Shown: positions 54,151 through 63,566, counted from the stretch's first letter. The stretch: DNA of 64,000 nt from Haloarcula sebkhae (GCF_014647415.1 NZ_BMPD01000009.1:83978-147977); one strand, 5' to 3'. Numbers and translations are program-made. The notes: generated from the sequence alone by a model not told the origin.

Positions 54151-55533
54151 ATGACAGAGAGAGGGCCACTGGCCGCCGTTTCGCCGCTCGACGGCCGATA
54201 CGCCCGCTACACCGAACTGCTCGTCCCGTACGCCAGCGAGCGGGCGCTGATGCGCGCCCGCGTCGAAGTGGAAGTCGAATACCTGATCGCGCTCGCCGAC
54301 CTCGACGCCACGCCGCTGTCGATCAACGACGACCAGCGCGCGACACTCCGGGCGCTGTACGAGGCGTTCGACGACGAGGACGCGAGCGTCGTCAAGCAAC
54401 TCGAAACTGAAGGGTACGGGGAGTATTCGGCGACCAATCACGACGTGAAGGCCATCGAGTACTTCATCCGGCTGGGGATGCCCGATGACCTCGACGCCGA
54501 CAACTGGATTCACTTCGGGCTGACCAGCGAGGACGTGAACAACCTCGCCCAGCGGCTGCTGGTCAAGCCCGCCGCCGAGGAGGTGCTGGTACCCGAACTC
54601 CGCGAGATTCGGGATACGCTGGTCGAGATGGCCCACACCTACGCCGACGTGCCGATGCTCGCTCGCACCCACGGCCAGCCCGCGACGCCGACGACGTTCG
54701 GCAAGGAGATGGCCGTCTACGCCTCGCGACTGGGTCAGGCAATCGGGCGCGTGGAGCGGGCCGCCAAGGGCCTCTCCGGAAAGCTCGCCGGTGCGTCGGG
54801 AACCTACGCGGCTCACGTCGCCGCCTACCCCGACGTGGACTGGCCGATGTTCGCCGAGTCCTTCGTCAACGACCTCGGCCTGAACCACGAACCGCTGACG
54901 ACGCAGGTCAATCCCTGTGACGACCTTGCGGTCCTGTTCGACGCGCTCCGGGGCGCGAACAACATCTTGCTTGACCTCGATCTGGACGTGTGGCTGTACG
55001 TCTCGGACCGCTACCTCGGTCAGGAGGCCGTCGAAGGCGAGACGGGGTCCTCGACGATGCCCCACAAGGTCAACCCCATCGACTTCGAGAACAGCGAGGG
55101 GAACCTCTCGAAAGCGAACTCAGACCTTCGCTTCCTCGGCGACTACGTCACGAACTCCCGGCTCCAGCGGGACCTCTCTGACTCGACGGTCAAGCGCAAC
55201 ATCGGGGCCGCCTTCGCCCACTGTCTCATCGGCTACAGCAAGTGCCAGAACGGGCTGGCGAAGGTCGTCCCCAACGAGCAGGTAATGGCCGACGACCTGG
55301 CTGCGACGCCGGAGATAATCGGTGAGGCCGTCCAGACGATTCTCCGCCGCGAGGGGTACGCCGATGCCTACGAGCAGGTCAAGAAGGCGACACGGGGCCG
55401 CGAGGTCACCATCGGGGACTTCCACGATATGTTCGCCGATCTCGACGTGAGCGACGAGGTGCGGGCCGAACTGGAAGCGCTGACGCCGACCGATTACACG
55501 GGCATCGCGGAGCAGCAGGCCGACGACAGCTGA
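54151..55533 (+). CDS. purB: Adenylosuccinate lyase
   Basis: Catalyses two purine steps: SAICAR to AICAR plus fumarate, and adenylosuccinate to AMP plus fumarate. The 460 residues match PurB. Motifs include AAVSPLDGRYARYTELL, TNHDVKAIEYFIRLGM, WIHFGLTSEDVNNLA, MLARTHGQPATPTTFGKEM and the flexible signature loop GETGSSTMPHKVNPIDFENS with the catalytic Ser. ATG 54151 is 27 nt after a TTTTT box. It supplies AICAR, the substrate of the PurH domain encoded 2 kb away. Confidence 0.95.
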   Translation: MTERGPLAAVSPLDGRYARYTELLVPYASERALMRARVEVEVEYLIALADLDATPLSINDDQRATLRALYEAFDDEDASVVKQLETEGYGEYSATNHDVKAIEYFIRLGMPDDLDADNWIHFGLTSEDVNNLAQRLLVKPAAEEVLVPELREIRDTLVEMAHTYADVPMLARTHGQPATPTTFGKEMAVYASRLGQAIGRVERAAKGLSGKLAGASGTYAAHVAAYPDVDWPMFAESFVNDLGLNHEPLTTQVNPCDDLAVLFDALRGANNILLDLDLDVWLYVSDRYLGQEAVEGETGSSTMPHKVNPIDFENSEGNLSKANSDLRFLGDYVTNSRLQRDLSDSTVKRNIGAAFAHCLIGYSKCQNGLAKVVPNEQVMADDLAATPEIIGEAVQTILRREGYADAYEQVKKATRGREVTIGDFHDMFADLDVSDEVRAELEALTPTDYTGIAEQQADDS

Positions 55534-55628
55534 GGCTCGCTGTCTGGCCGACGCCGTTCTTGAGTCGATACGCCCCACCTGCGGGCGAACGCAACTATCA
55601 GGAGTGTGGCCACCTTCATTGGCAGTAG

Positions 55629-56936
55629 ATGGTTCTCGGCACTGACACGCGGGTTCTGACGCTGGCGTTCGCCCGGATGGCGGACGCACTGGGCAACTCG
55701 TTTCTCATCATCGTCCTCCCTCTGTACATCGCTAGCGGGCAGGTGTCGCTCGCCGGTATCGCCGGCCAGCAGGTACTTGGCCTCACGCTCCAGACGGAGA
55801 CGCTGATCGGGCTGGTGCTGTCCCTGTTCGGCCTGCTGAACAGCTTCGGTCAGCCCTTCACTGGGCGGCTCTCGGACCGGACCGGGCGGCGCCGGATATT
55901 CGTCCTCATCGGACTGGTGCTGTTCGCTATCGGGAGCGCGGCCTACCCGTTCCTCTCCTCGTACTGGACGGTGCTCGCCGCGCGGGCGTTCCAGGGGATC
56001 GGTGCGGCATTCACGATTCCGGCGACGGTCGCGCTGGTCAACGATTACGCCGCGAGCGACGCCGAACGCGGTGGGAATTTCGGCGTGTTCAACACTTTCC
56101 GGCTCATCGGCTTCGGCTTCGGACCGATTATCGCCGGCGTCGTCATCACCGGCGGACTCGCGGCGAACGACGTGGTGACCTACCGGTTCGCTGGTACTGC
56201 GATATCGGGCTTCACCGCCGCCTTCGCTGTCGCCGTGCTAGGCGCTGTTGTGAGCTTTGCCCTCGTGTGGGCCCTGATTCAGGACCCGCCGTTCGAGGCG
56301 GAGGCCGGAAAAGACCTCTCGATAGCGATTCTGGACCGGGATGGTGAGGGGCTGGACTCGGTGTTTGTCCTCGGCGTCGGGACGTTCATGATGGCGTCCA
56401 CTATCGCGCTGTTTGCCACGCTCGAAGGACCGGTCCGGATGCGGCTGGACGAGTCGACGCTGTTCTTCAGTGTTCAGTTCGCCGCCGTTGTCATCGCGAA
56501 CGTCGTCTTTCAGGTGCCCATCGGTCGAGCGAGCGATCGGTTCGGCCGGCGGCCGTTCATCGTCGGCGGATTCGTCATCCTCGTCCCGTCGGTGTTCGCA
56601 CAGGGGATCGTGACAGGCCCGTGGCTCATGCTTTTGGCCCGATTCGTTCAAGGGATCGCCGTCGCGCTCGTGTTCGCCCCGTCGCTCGCACTGGCCGGTG
56701 ATCTGGCCGGCGCGCGCGGGTCCGGAACGACGCTGTCCGTCCTGACGATGGCGTTCGGTCTCGGCGTCGCTATCGGGCCACTGGCGTCGGGCCTGCTGTA
56801 CAACTTCGGGTCGTTCAGTACGCCCTTCACTGCCGGTGCCGCGCTCGCGTTCGTCGGACTCGTTCTGACGTACTCGCAGGTCGAGGAGACGCTGGACCTC
56901 GGGCAGGGGTCGGACCAGCCGGCACCGCAGGACTGA
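55629..56936 (+). CDS. Major facilitator superfamily transporter
   Basis: A 435-residue membrane protein with 12 predicted helices in two halves. The loop 2-3 signature appears as FTGRLSDRTGRRRIFVLIG and again in the second half as GRASDRFGRRPFIVGGFV. NDYAASDAERGGNFGVFNTF is the usual motif C/A region. The class suggests drug or metabolite export by proton exchange, but the substrate is not deducible. The gene starts 95 nt after purB on the same strand. Confidence 0.9.
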   Translation: MVLGTDTRVLTLAFARMADALGNSFLIIVLPLYIASGQVSLAGIAGQQVLGLTLQTETLIGLVLSLFGLLNSFGQPFTGRLSDRTGRRRIFVLIGLVLFAIGSAAYPFLSSYWTVLAARAFQGIGAAFTIPATVALVNDYAASDAERGGNFGVFNTFRLIGFGFGPIIAGVVITGGLAANDVVTYRFAGTAISGFTAAFAVAVLGAVVSFALVWALIQDPPFEAEAGKDLSIAILDRDGEGLDSVFVLGVGTFMMASTIALFATLEGPVRMRLDESTLFFSVQFAAVVIANVVFQVPIGRASDRFGRRPFIVGGFVILVPSVFAQGIVTGPWLMLLARFVQGIAVALVFAPSLALAGDLAGARGSGTTLSVLTMAFGLGVAIGPLASGLLYNFGSFSTPFTAGAALAFVGLVLTYSQVEETLDLGQGSDQPAPQD

Positions 56937-57028
56937 GTACGAGGACTCCACTCGACTGCCTGGCCGGCCACCAGCCACAGACACCGCTAACCGGAATGAT
57001 TAGGATGCACGATCTCATATAATGTGGT

Positions 57029-57673
57029 ATGTTCACAGACCGCTCGGATGCGGCGCAACAGCTTGTAGCTGCGCTGCGCCGGCGGGATGTCGTCGGCGAT
57101 ATCGTCGTCACGCTTGCACCGAACGGCGTCCCCGTCGGCAACGTGGTCGCTGACGCGACCGGACTCCCGATGGATGTCATCGTCATACAGCGTATACGCG
57201 CGCCGAACCATCCGGACCTGACTATCGGAGCTGTCGCGCCGGGGGGCTTCTCGTGGATCAACAGCCCGATGATGCGGTTTCTGGACGTGAACTGGGAGTA
57301 CATTCAGGAGGCGAAGACGCACGCGAGCGACACCGTCGAGTCGCGAGCGGTCGACTACGGCGAGACGTGGGGGCCACTCGATGTGGCCGGCAAACGGGTG
57401 TTGCTGGTCGATGACGGGATTCCGACGGGTGCGGCGATGCGCGTCGCAATCCAGCGCCTCCGGAAGGCAGGTGCGAACGAGGTCATCGCCGCTGCCCCTG
57501 TCGCACCGCCGGACGTGCTTGAGGAGGTGCAGCGATGGGCCGACGACGTCGTCGTCCCGCTAAAGCCGGCGGCGTTTCAGGCCACTTCGGACTACTACGA
57601 GGAGTTCGACAGTGTGACAGACGAAGACGCGACGACAGCGCTCTCTGATCTCGTCCAGCGGCGGTCGGCGTAG
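57029..57673 (+). CDS. Phosphoribosyltransferase-like protein
   Basis: A 214-residue protein with the type I phosphoribosyltransferase fold. An N-terminal FTDRSDAAQQLVAALRRR leads to IVVTLAPNGVPVGNVVADAT, and the PRPP-binding loop is RVLLVDDGIPTGAAMRVAIQ. This resembles the predicted archaeal/bacterial phosphoribosyltransferases with DR-D-A starts, whose substrate is unknown; salvage of a base is one option. It stands alone, converging on the dapE-lysA pair. Confidence 0.85.
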   Translation: MFTDRSDAAQQLVAALRRRDVVGDIVVTLAPNGVPVGNVVADATGLPMDVIVIQRIRAPNHPDLTIGAVAPGGFSWINSPMMRFLDVNWEYIQEAKTHASDTVESRAVDYGETWGPLDVAGKRVLLVDDGIPTGAAMRVAIQRLRKAGANEVIAAAPVAPPDVLEEVQRWADDVVVPLKPAAFQATSDYYEEFDSVTDEDATTALSDLVQRRSA

Positions 57674-57689
57674 GCCACGAAGCCGCCAC

Positions 57690-58817
57690 TCAGACCAGCC
57701 GCTCGACCGTCTCCCGAACGGCACGCGCGGCGGTTCGAACTTCAGAAAGGCGGACGTACTCGCGTTTCGAGTGCGCGACAGCACCCATTTCGTCGCTCAG
57801 AACACCGGGGCCGAACACCACAGTCGGCCCGTTGGTTGCGAAATACGAGGCTTCCGTCGCGGCCCCGAACTGCCGGACCGCGCCGCCGCTCGCTTCTTGG
57901 AGTGTCCGAACCAGTTCCGCATCAGTGTCGGTCGCGAACGCCTCCGGGAACGGCGTGTCCGGGCGGATGAGGTCCACGGTGAGGTCCATCGACTCTGGGA
58001 GCCACTGTTCGAGGTGGGCTTGCAGGTCAGCACAGAAGGACTCGCTCGTCTCTGGCGGGACGCTCCGCCGGTCGAACGTGATGGTACACGCCGCCGGGAC
58101 CTGATTGGTCGCCTCGCCGCCCTCCACCATCGAGGGGGTGAGAATGGGGTGGCCAAGCGTCTCGTGTTCCCCCGGGCCTTTCTTCTCGTCATAGCTCTCC
58201 ATCGCCTGCAGAAGCGGCGCGGCGGCCCGGATCGCGTTGTGACCGCTGCCGGGGTCGGCGGCGTGGGCGCTCTCGCCGTGGATGGTGACAGTGCCCTCGA
58301 ACTGGCCGCGGGCGGCCGTACACACGTCGAGGCCAGTCGGCTCGCCGACGATGTAGCCGTCGGCGTCGATGGTGTCCGCGAGGTGTGCGCCACCGGTCTG
58401 TGTTGTCTCCTCGTCGGTAGAAATCGCCAGTGTGACCTGTCCGTCGTCGGGCGCTACTGTGAGGAACGCATCGAGAAGGGCTGCGAGCGGCCCTTTCGCG
58501 TCGCAAGCTCCGCGGCCACAGACGATGTCACCGTCCCCGTCGCCGCCAGTACCATCGACAGTCTCGTCCAGCCCCGGTGGCTCCGTCCGCCGCTCGTAGG
58601 GCAGATGTGGCGGCACGGTGTCAATGTGCGTGTTGAGGAGGATGTGGGTCCCGTCGGGATCGCCCCGCGAGACCACAATGTTTCCGAGGTCGTCGATCTC
58701 CGGGTACTCGCCGGCATCTTCGAGCGTGTCGACCAGCAACGAGCGCATGTCGTCGACGTGCTCGTCTGACCGCGTTTCGACGGCCCGCTGGTGGAACGAG
58801 GGGATGTCGAACGCCAT
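57690..58817 (-). CDS. dapE: M20 peptidase, probable succinyl-diaminopimelate desuccinylase
   Basis: A 375-residue di-zinc hydrolase. Ligands and motifs: ILLNTHIDTVPPHLPY, GRGACDAKGPLAALLDAFLT, LAISTDEETTQTGGAHLADT, DGYIVGEPTGLDVCTA and the C-terminal GAATEASYFATNGPTVVFGP. M20 enzymes include DapE, ArgE and LysK; the position directly after lysA favours DapE, which frees LL-diaminopimelate in lysine synthesis. Its ATG shares one base with the lysA stop (TAATG), so translation is coupled. No dapA, dapB, dapD or dapF is adjacent. Confidence 0.85.
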   Translation of the reverse strand: MAFDIPSFHQRAVETRSDEHVDDMRSLLVDTLEDAGEYPEIDDLGNIVVSRGDPDGTHILLNTHIDTVPPHLPYERRTEPPGLDETVDGTGGDGDGDIVCGRGACDAKGPLAALLDAFLTVAPDDGQVTLAISTDEETTQTGGAHLADTIDADGYIVGEPTGLDVCTAARGQFEGTVTIHGESAHAADPGSGHNAIRAAAPLLQAMESYDEKKGPGEHETLGHPILTPSMVEGGEATNQVPAACTITFDRRSVPPETSESFCADLQAHLEQWLPESMDLTVDLIRPDTPFPEAFATDTDAELVRTLQEASGGAVRQFGAATEASYFATNGPTVVFGPGVLSDEMGAVAHSKREYVRLSEVRTAARAVRETVERLV

Positions 58818-60052
58818 TACTGCTCCATCCGGGTCACGTCTGCCAGCGTCTCGCGCTCCCTGACGACTCGCGTCTCGCCGGCCTCGAAAGCGATTTCGGC
58901 AGGGCGGGGCTGGGAGTGGAACTGGTTAGCTAGCTCGTAGCCGTACGCGCCAGCGTTACCGATGGCGAGCAGGTCGGCCCGCTCGGGTCGGGCGATGGGT
59001 CGGTCGGTACAGAACACGTCGGCGCTCGTACAGCAGGGACCGCCCACGGACACCGGTTCGGCCTCCCGTCCCGGCTCGGTGACGTTCCGGATCGGGTGGT
59101 AGGAGCCGAACATCGCTGGTCGAATGAGCGTCGCCAGCGAGGCGTCGACGCCGACGACGGTCGCCGCCGGCGTCTCTTTGACCGTGTTGACCTCCGTGAG
59201 GATACACTCGGCGTCGGCGACGACGTATCGGCCGGGTTCGAGTTTGACCTGCGCGTCGAGGTCCCCGACCGCCTCGCGGACCTTTTCGCCGACGACCTCC
59301 ATCTCCAGTGGCTCGACATCCTCCCGGTACGGCACGCCGAAGCCGCCGCCGAAGTCGACAAAGTCCAGTTCCGCGCCGTCGGCGATGACCTCCCGGCCCA
59401 TGTCGGCGACCTTCCCGATAGCCCGACAGTGGTCGTCGAGGTCGTCGTGAAGGACGCCGCTGCCGGCGTGGGCGTGCAGGCCGACGAGGTCGAAGCGCTC
59501 GCGTACGTCGGCCGCGACCTCGGGCACCTCGTCGTAGGGGATGCCGAATTTGGCGTCCTTTCCGGTGGCGACCTTCTCGTGGTGGCCCGTCCCGATACCC
59601 GGGTTGATCCGAATGGCGACCCGGCCGTCGTAGCCCCGCTCTTCGAGGCGATCGAAGGTGTCCCGCGCACCCCCTGTAATCGTCAGTCCGGGATTCTCGG
59701 CGGCCAGTTCGACAGCACGGTCGAGGTCGTGATCCGGCGGATTGACGGCCGTGTACTGGAGCGTGTTCGGGTCCGCGCCGGCGTCGATAGCCCGCTGGAG
59801 TTCTCCCCAGGCGGCACACTCGATGTCAGCGCCCGTCTCAAGCAGTTTCGAGAGGACAGCCTGACCGGTGTGGGCCTTCGCAGCGTACATGACGTGGGCG
59901 TCGGGAAACGCCGTGGCGAACCGCTCGTAGTTCTCGGCGACGCGGTCGAGGTCGACGACGTACAGCGGTGTGCCGTGCTCGGCAGCCACCGCCTCCAGAC
60001 GCTCGTGGTCCCAGTCCGTGAGGCGACGGACCGGCGGTGAGTCGTGACTCAT
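58817..60052 (-). CDS. lysA: Diaminopimelate decarboxylase
   Basis: PLP enzyme making lysine from meso-diaminopimelate, 411 residues. The PLP lysine is in VMYAAKAHTGQAVL, the glycine-rich loop is LDFVDFGGGFGVPY, HAHAGSGV and EPGRYVVAD are conserved, and the dimer-mate residues include Cys in GGPCCTSADVF and Tyr in GAYGYELANQF. ATG 60052 is used. First gene of the lysA-dapE pair. Confidence 0.93.
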   Translation of the reverse strand: MSHDSPPVRRLTDWDHERLEAVAAEHGTPLYVVDLDRVAENYERFATAFPDAHVMYAAKAHTGQAVLSKLLETGADIECAAWGELQRAIDAGADPNTLQYTAVNPPDHDLDRAVELAAENPGLTITGGARDTFDRLEERGYDGRVAIRINPGIGTGHHEKVATGKDAKFGIPYDEVPEVAADVRERFDLVGLHAHAGSGVLHDDLDDHCRAIGKVADMGREVIADGAELDFVDFGGGFGVPYREDVEPLEMEVVGEKVREAVGDLDAQVKLEPGRYVVADAECILTEVNTVKETPAATVVGVDASLATLIRPAMFGSYHPIRNVTEPGREAEPVSVGGPCCTSADVFCTDRPIARPERADLLAIGNAGAYGYELANQFHSQPRPAEIAFEAGETRVVRERETLADVTRMEQ

Positions 60053-60256
60053 TGGGGATACCACGGTGTCGGCGGCTAACAAGGGTTCCGTTTCGATACA
60101 CACAGCACCCCAACCGGGCATCTCCGCTATCGGGTGACGCTGGCTGGGGACGGCGCTGCACGCAACAACCGTCTGTCGGCGTGCGAGTCCACACCGGTAT
60201 GTGAGCGGTGCCTGTCAGTTCGAGTCAGGGGTACTGTCGTTAGATGGTCTTCCCAG

Positions 60257-60736
60257 TCACTCTGAGTGTTCTACCGACTGCTCTCGAACGTGTACGACAC
60301 CGTCGTTTGTCACATCGATGCGGAGTGGCACCTGCACCATGTCCTGCTGAATCGCACCATCGACGGAGTCATCGATGAGTTGCAATAGATTCGAGGAGCC
60401 GTAATTGACCTCCACACCGGCTTCGTCACACGCAGCGTACACCGTCTGTGGAATATCGTAGATATCGGTCCCAGCCTCGATGTCAACACGAACAGGGGCT
60501 GTGAGGGTGTTCGCAAAGGCGACTGTCTGGCGTGCCTTTTCGACGTTCTCTCGCGCATTCCGCTCTATGCTCGAAATATTCGCGCGTGACGTGCCGAGCA
60601 ACTCCCCGATATCGCTCTGACGGACATCGTTTTCGCGGAGCGCCAGCACTTCCGCCTGACGACGCGTTAGCACGCTTTCGTCCGCATCAAATCCGACAGC
60701 AGCGAGCAGTTCGTCCGGGTCGATTCGCTCATCCAT
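60257..60736 (-). CDS. Tfx-family DNA-binding protein
   Basis: A 159-residue regulator. The helix-turn-helix region SVLTRRQAEVLALREN, then IGELLGTSRANISSIERNAR and VEKARQTVAFANTL, is the Tfx signature first described for a methanogen protein that activates the formylmethanofuran dehydrogenase operon. The C-terminal domain (VRVDIEAGTDIYDIPQTVYA, LLQLIDDSVDGAIQQDMV) is also Tfx-like and could bind a ligand. ATG 60736 is used; a GTG at 60742 is possible. Its target is unknown; it lies upstream of lysA and downstream of the aldehyde dehydrogenase operon. Confidence 0.9.
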   Translation of the reverse strand: MDERIDPDELLAAVGFDADESVLTRRQAEVLALRENDVRQSDIGELLGTSRANISSIERNARENVEKARQTVAFANTLTAPVRVDIEAGTDIYDIPQTVYAACDEAGVEVNYGSSNLLQLIDDSVDGAIQQDMVQVPLRIDVTNDGVVHVREQSVEHSE

Positions 60737-60853
60737 AGCCACAGGTCTGCAGCCGGAGTGAAAACAACGTTGTTGCCGGCCGCGGGCTGGCAGCCCTGAT
60801 CTGTACTATGCGAGGTGGACCGACCCTGAGCGACAGGCTGCTGACTGCCGAGT

Positions 60854-61225
60854 TCACTGCTCGGTAACGGAGATCGTGCTTGGCGACTGCCAGCGGGTCA
60901 CGTCGCCGCTGGGGTGGCGTGCCATGACAATCGATTCAGCGTCGTGTGCCCGGGCGAACCGCTTTACGACGGCCGTGTCGGCGAAGTCATCCGGGGCATC
61001 GATGTACACCCGTCTGGTCAGCCCGTCTGTGTGGAGTGACACCCAGCCGGCCAACGCCAGTTCGGTTTTGGGGTCCTGTGTCCCCTCACCGGCGTCGGGC
61101 ACCACCGCCTGGCACAGCCGCTCGTGCATTCCCGATGGGACGACGTATTTCGTCCCGTCGGGGGCGATGGACACGTTAGCGGCTTCGATCTGTCCGGGTG
61201 GGACTTGCGGGAACGGAACCGTCAC
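60854..61225 (-). CDS. Small protein cotranscribed with aldehyde dehydrogenase, unknown function
   Basis: A 123-residue soluble protein (FPQVPPGQIEAANVSIAPDG, KYVVPSGMHERLCQAVVPD, RRVYIDAPDDFADTAVVKRF). It begins with GTG one base after the aldehyde dehydrogenase stop, so it should be translated from the same mRNA. Alternating strands and helices suggest a small alpha/beta fold. I do not recognise the family. Role in aldehyde oxidation is inferred only from position. Confidence 0.65.
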   Translation of the reverse strand: MTVPFPQVPPGQIEAANVSIAPDGTKYVVPSGMHERLCQAVVPDAGEGTQDPKTELALAGWVSLHTDGLTRRVYIDAPDDFADTAVVKRFARAHDAESIVMARHPSGDVTRWQSPSTISVTEQ

Positions 61226-61226
61226 G

Positions 61227-62753
61227 TCAGTCGAGCGAGATATTCACCGTCTTCGTCTGTGTGTAGTGGTCGACTGTCTCCTGCCCGATCTCTCGACCGA
61301 TTCCCGACTGTTTGTATCCGCCGAACGGCTGGCCTGCCGGGAAGTCGTTGTAGGTGTTGACCCAGATGTTCCCCGCTTCGATGTCTTTTGCACACTGGTG
61401 CGCCTTCGAGAGGTCTTCTGTGAGGATACCTGCCGCGAGCCCGTAGTCGACATCGTTGGCCAGCCGGATCATGTCGTCGTAGTCGCTCCAACTGAACACT
61501 TCCTGAACCGGGCCGAATATCTCTTCTTGGACCGCTTTGCTGTCGTGGTCGATCTCGTCGATGAGCGTCGGCGCGACGAAGCACCCATCCGAGAGGGCCT
61601 CGTCGTCCGGCTGGCTCCCCCCGGTGACGAAGGCCGCCCCTTCCTGTTCTGCCTCCTCGATGTATCCCAGCGTGCGCTCGACCTGCTCCGCGGTCACTTT
61701 CGGGCCGAGGTCTGTCGATTCCAGCAGTGGGTCGTCCACAGTCAGGTCTTCCGCTGCGGCCGCGAGCTCGTCCAGGAACTCGTCTTTGACGTCTTCATGG
61801 ACAAACAACCGTGACCCGGCACAGCAGCACTCGCCGGTGTTGAAGAAGATCGACGTAATCGTCGTCTTGACGGCTTGTTCTAGGTCTGCATCGGGGAACA
61901 CGACGAGTGGACTCTTTCCGCCCAGTTCCAGCGTCACGTCGGTGATGTGTTCGGCGGCGCTTTGCATCACCTTGCTCCCGATCTCTGTCGACCCGGTAAA
62001 CGCTAGCTTCCGGATATCCGGATGTTTCGAGAGGGGTTCGCCCGCATCCGGACCGAACCCGGTGACGACGTTGACGACGCCGTCAGGAATCACGTCTTCC
62101 GTGACCTCCATCAGTTTGAGAACACTCAGTGGCGTCTCCTCGGCAGGCTTCAGTACGACAGTGTTCCCAGCCGACAGCGCCGGGGCGAGCTTCCAGGCCG
62201 CCATCAGCAGCGGGAAGTTCCACGGGATTATCTGTCCAACAACCCCGTACGGCTCTCGGAGTGTCTGGACGTGCCGGCTGTCGTCAGTTTCGATGGTTCG
62301 TCCCTCGCCCGACCGGGCGAGGCCTGCGAAGTACCGGAAGTGGTCGATAACGAGATCGATATCGATCCGCGCCTCGGTAATCGGTTTCCCGTTATCTAAA
62401 CTTTCGAGCTTCGCGAACTCCTCGCTTCGCTCCGCAATGGCGTCTGCGATACCGTCCAGCATCGCCTGGCGTTCGCTCGTGGACATCTCGCTATACGTCT
62501 CGTCGTACGCGTCCCACGCGGCCGCAACTGCTCTGTCGATGTCCTCGGCGGTGCCGGCTTGCACCTCCGCAAGTGTTTCACCAGTTGTCGGGTCTATTGT
62601 TTCGAACGTCTCCCCGGCGCTGCTCTGGACCCATTCCCCACCGATGTACAGTTCCCGCCGATCCGGCAGCACTTCGTTTGCCGCCTGTTCGTGCCGCTTC
62701 TTTATCGCTGACTTCCGCTCTGTGGCGCTCTGCTTTTTGCTGTCACTAGACAT
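61227..62753 (-). CDS. NAD(P)-dependent aldehyde dehydrogenase
   Basis: A 508-residue ALDH-superfamily enzyme that oxidises an aldehyde to the acid. Motifs: GQIIPWNFPLLMAAWKLAPA, VLKPAEETPLSVLKLMEV, FTGSTEIGSKVM, the catalytic Glu in LELGGKSPLVVFPDADLEQ, the nucleophile within NTGECCCAGSRLFV (the middle of the three cysteines), and PFGGYKQSGIGREIGQE. The sequence is closest in style to betaine/class 1-2 ALDHs; the natural aldehyde is not deducible. A TATA-like AAGTATTAAT on the minus strand lies about 30 nt before the ATG. First gene of a two-gene unit. Confidence 0.93.
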   Translation of the reverse strand: MSSDSKKQSATERKSAIKKRHEQAANEVLPDRRELYIGGEWVQSSAGETFETIDPTTGETLAEVQAGTAEDIDRAVAAAWDAYDETYSEMSTSERQAMLDGIADAIAERSEEFAKLESLDNGKPITEARIDIDLVIDHFRYFAGLARSGEGRTIETDDSRHVQTLREPYGVVGQIIPWNFPLLMAAWKLAPALSAGNTVVLKPAEETPLSVLKLMEVTEDVIPDGVVNVVTGFGPDAGEPLSKHPDIRKLAFTGSTEIGSKVMQSAAEHITDVTLELGGKSPLVVFPDADLEQAVKTTITSIFFNTGECCCAGSRLFVHEDVKDEFLDELAAAAEDLTVDDPLLESTDLGPKVTAEQVERTLGYIEEAEQEGAAFVTGGSQPDDEALSDGCFVAPTLIDEIDHDSKAVQEEIFGPVQEVFSWSDYDDMIRLANDVDYGLAAGILTEDLSKAHQCAKDIEAGNIWVNTYNDFPAGQPFGGYKQSGIGREIGQETVDHYTQTKTVNISLD

Positions 62754-62801
62754 ATCTACGGCCGGTATTTGATACTATTAATACTTAAAGTTGTGCGGTG
62801 A

Positions 62802-62880
62802 TGTAGCCAGTAGCAATTACACACAGCCAAATACTGGAGTAGATGAAACCAATATAGGTTTCGTGCTGGCTACACCAGCA
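62802..62880. promoter_or_regulatory. Cluster of inverted repeats upstream of the aldehyde dehydrogenase
   Basis: Two adjacent perfect hairpins occur, GAAACC-AATATA-GGTTTC (62845-62862) and TGCTGG-CTACA-CCAGCA (62864-62880). In addition TGTAGCCAG (62802-62810) is the exact inverse of CTGGCTACA (62866-62874), so one pairing excludes the other. The set lies 49-127 nt upstream of the aldehyde dehydrogenase start. The rest of the 285-nt gap (62754-63038) shows no gene. Confidence 0.45.
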
Positions 62881-63038
62881 TGATGGTCGCAATGACACAC
62901 CACTGGAGGCCGTTACCTCGCTTGCCACGCTACTCCCAGAGTGCGTTCTCTCACTCCGTCACTTCCGGCGTCCCTTCTTGCCGTCGGTGGCGATGACACC
63001 GCCGCGGCGTGAGCGCCGACTGACCGGGGCGACGACCG

Positions 63039-63566
63039 TCACACCTCGCTCGCCACGCTGTCGGGAGTTCTGTAGCCCCTGGCTGCGGCGTAGGTCCAGC
63101 CGAGGAGCAGGCCGTACACGAGGTGGGCAACGCCCACTGATGCCACGACGAGGGCGCTCCCGAGCATGCCCGGCAGCGGGACTAGCGGTTCGGGGAACGA
63201 CTGGACCCCCAGCGCGCTCATCGAAACCGGGAGCAAGAACCCTGTCGAGAGCAGGCCGATGGCGGCCGCGAAGACCACGCCACCCGCGACGCTCTCCCCG
63301 ACGGACTCGATCTGGCCGTGAAACACCGGCCGGGAGACGACGAACGTGAACAACAGGCCGGCGAGGACGCTGTTCAGCAGGTGGACCACCCACCCGCCGA
63401 GGACGGACGGCCAGCCGTACAGTGCCCCGATAAACGGCATGAGGTTCGCGCCGGCGTGGAACACGACGCCCATGCCGACGCCGGCGACCAGCCCACTCAC
63501 ACTGCCAGCGACCCATCTGTACTTCGTCATCGCAGAGAGGCGAGAGACGGTATGTCCCTGGCTCAT
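63039..63566 (-). CDS. Haloarchaeal multi-spanning membrane protein
   Basis: A 175-residue protein with about four helices: WVAGSVSGLVAGVGMGVVFH, VVHLLNSVLAGLLFTFVVS, AGGVVFAAAIGLLSTGFLL, and SALVVASVGVAHLVYGLLLG. MPFIGALYGWPSVLGGW and the terminal helix with LVYGLLLGWTYA suggest a compact channel- or scaffold-like unit, but I know no function. ATG 63566 is supported by an AT-rich TATTTGT box about 27 nt upstream on the minus strand; the longer open frame to 63674 crosses it. Confidence 0.7.
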   Translation of the reverse strand: MSQGHTVSRLSAMTKYRWVAGSVSGLVAGVGMGVVFHAGANLMPFIGALYGWPSVLGGWVVHLLNSVLAGLLFTFVVSRPVFHGQIESVGESVAGGVVFAAAIGLLSTGFLLPVSMSALGVQSFPEPLVPLPGMLGSALVVASVGVAHLVYGLLLGWTYAAARGYRTPDSVASEV

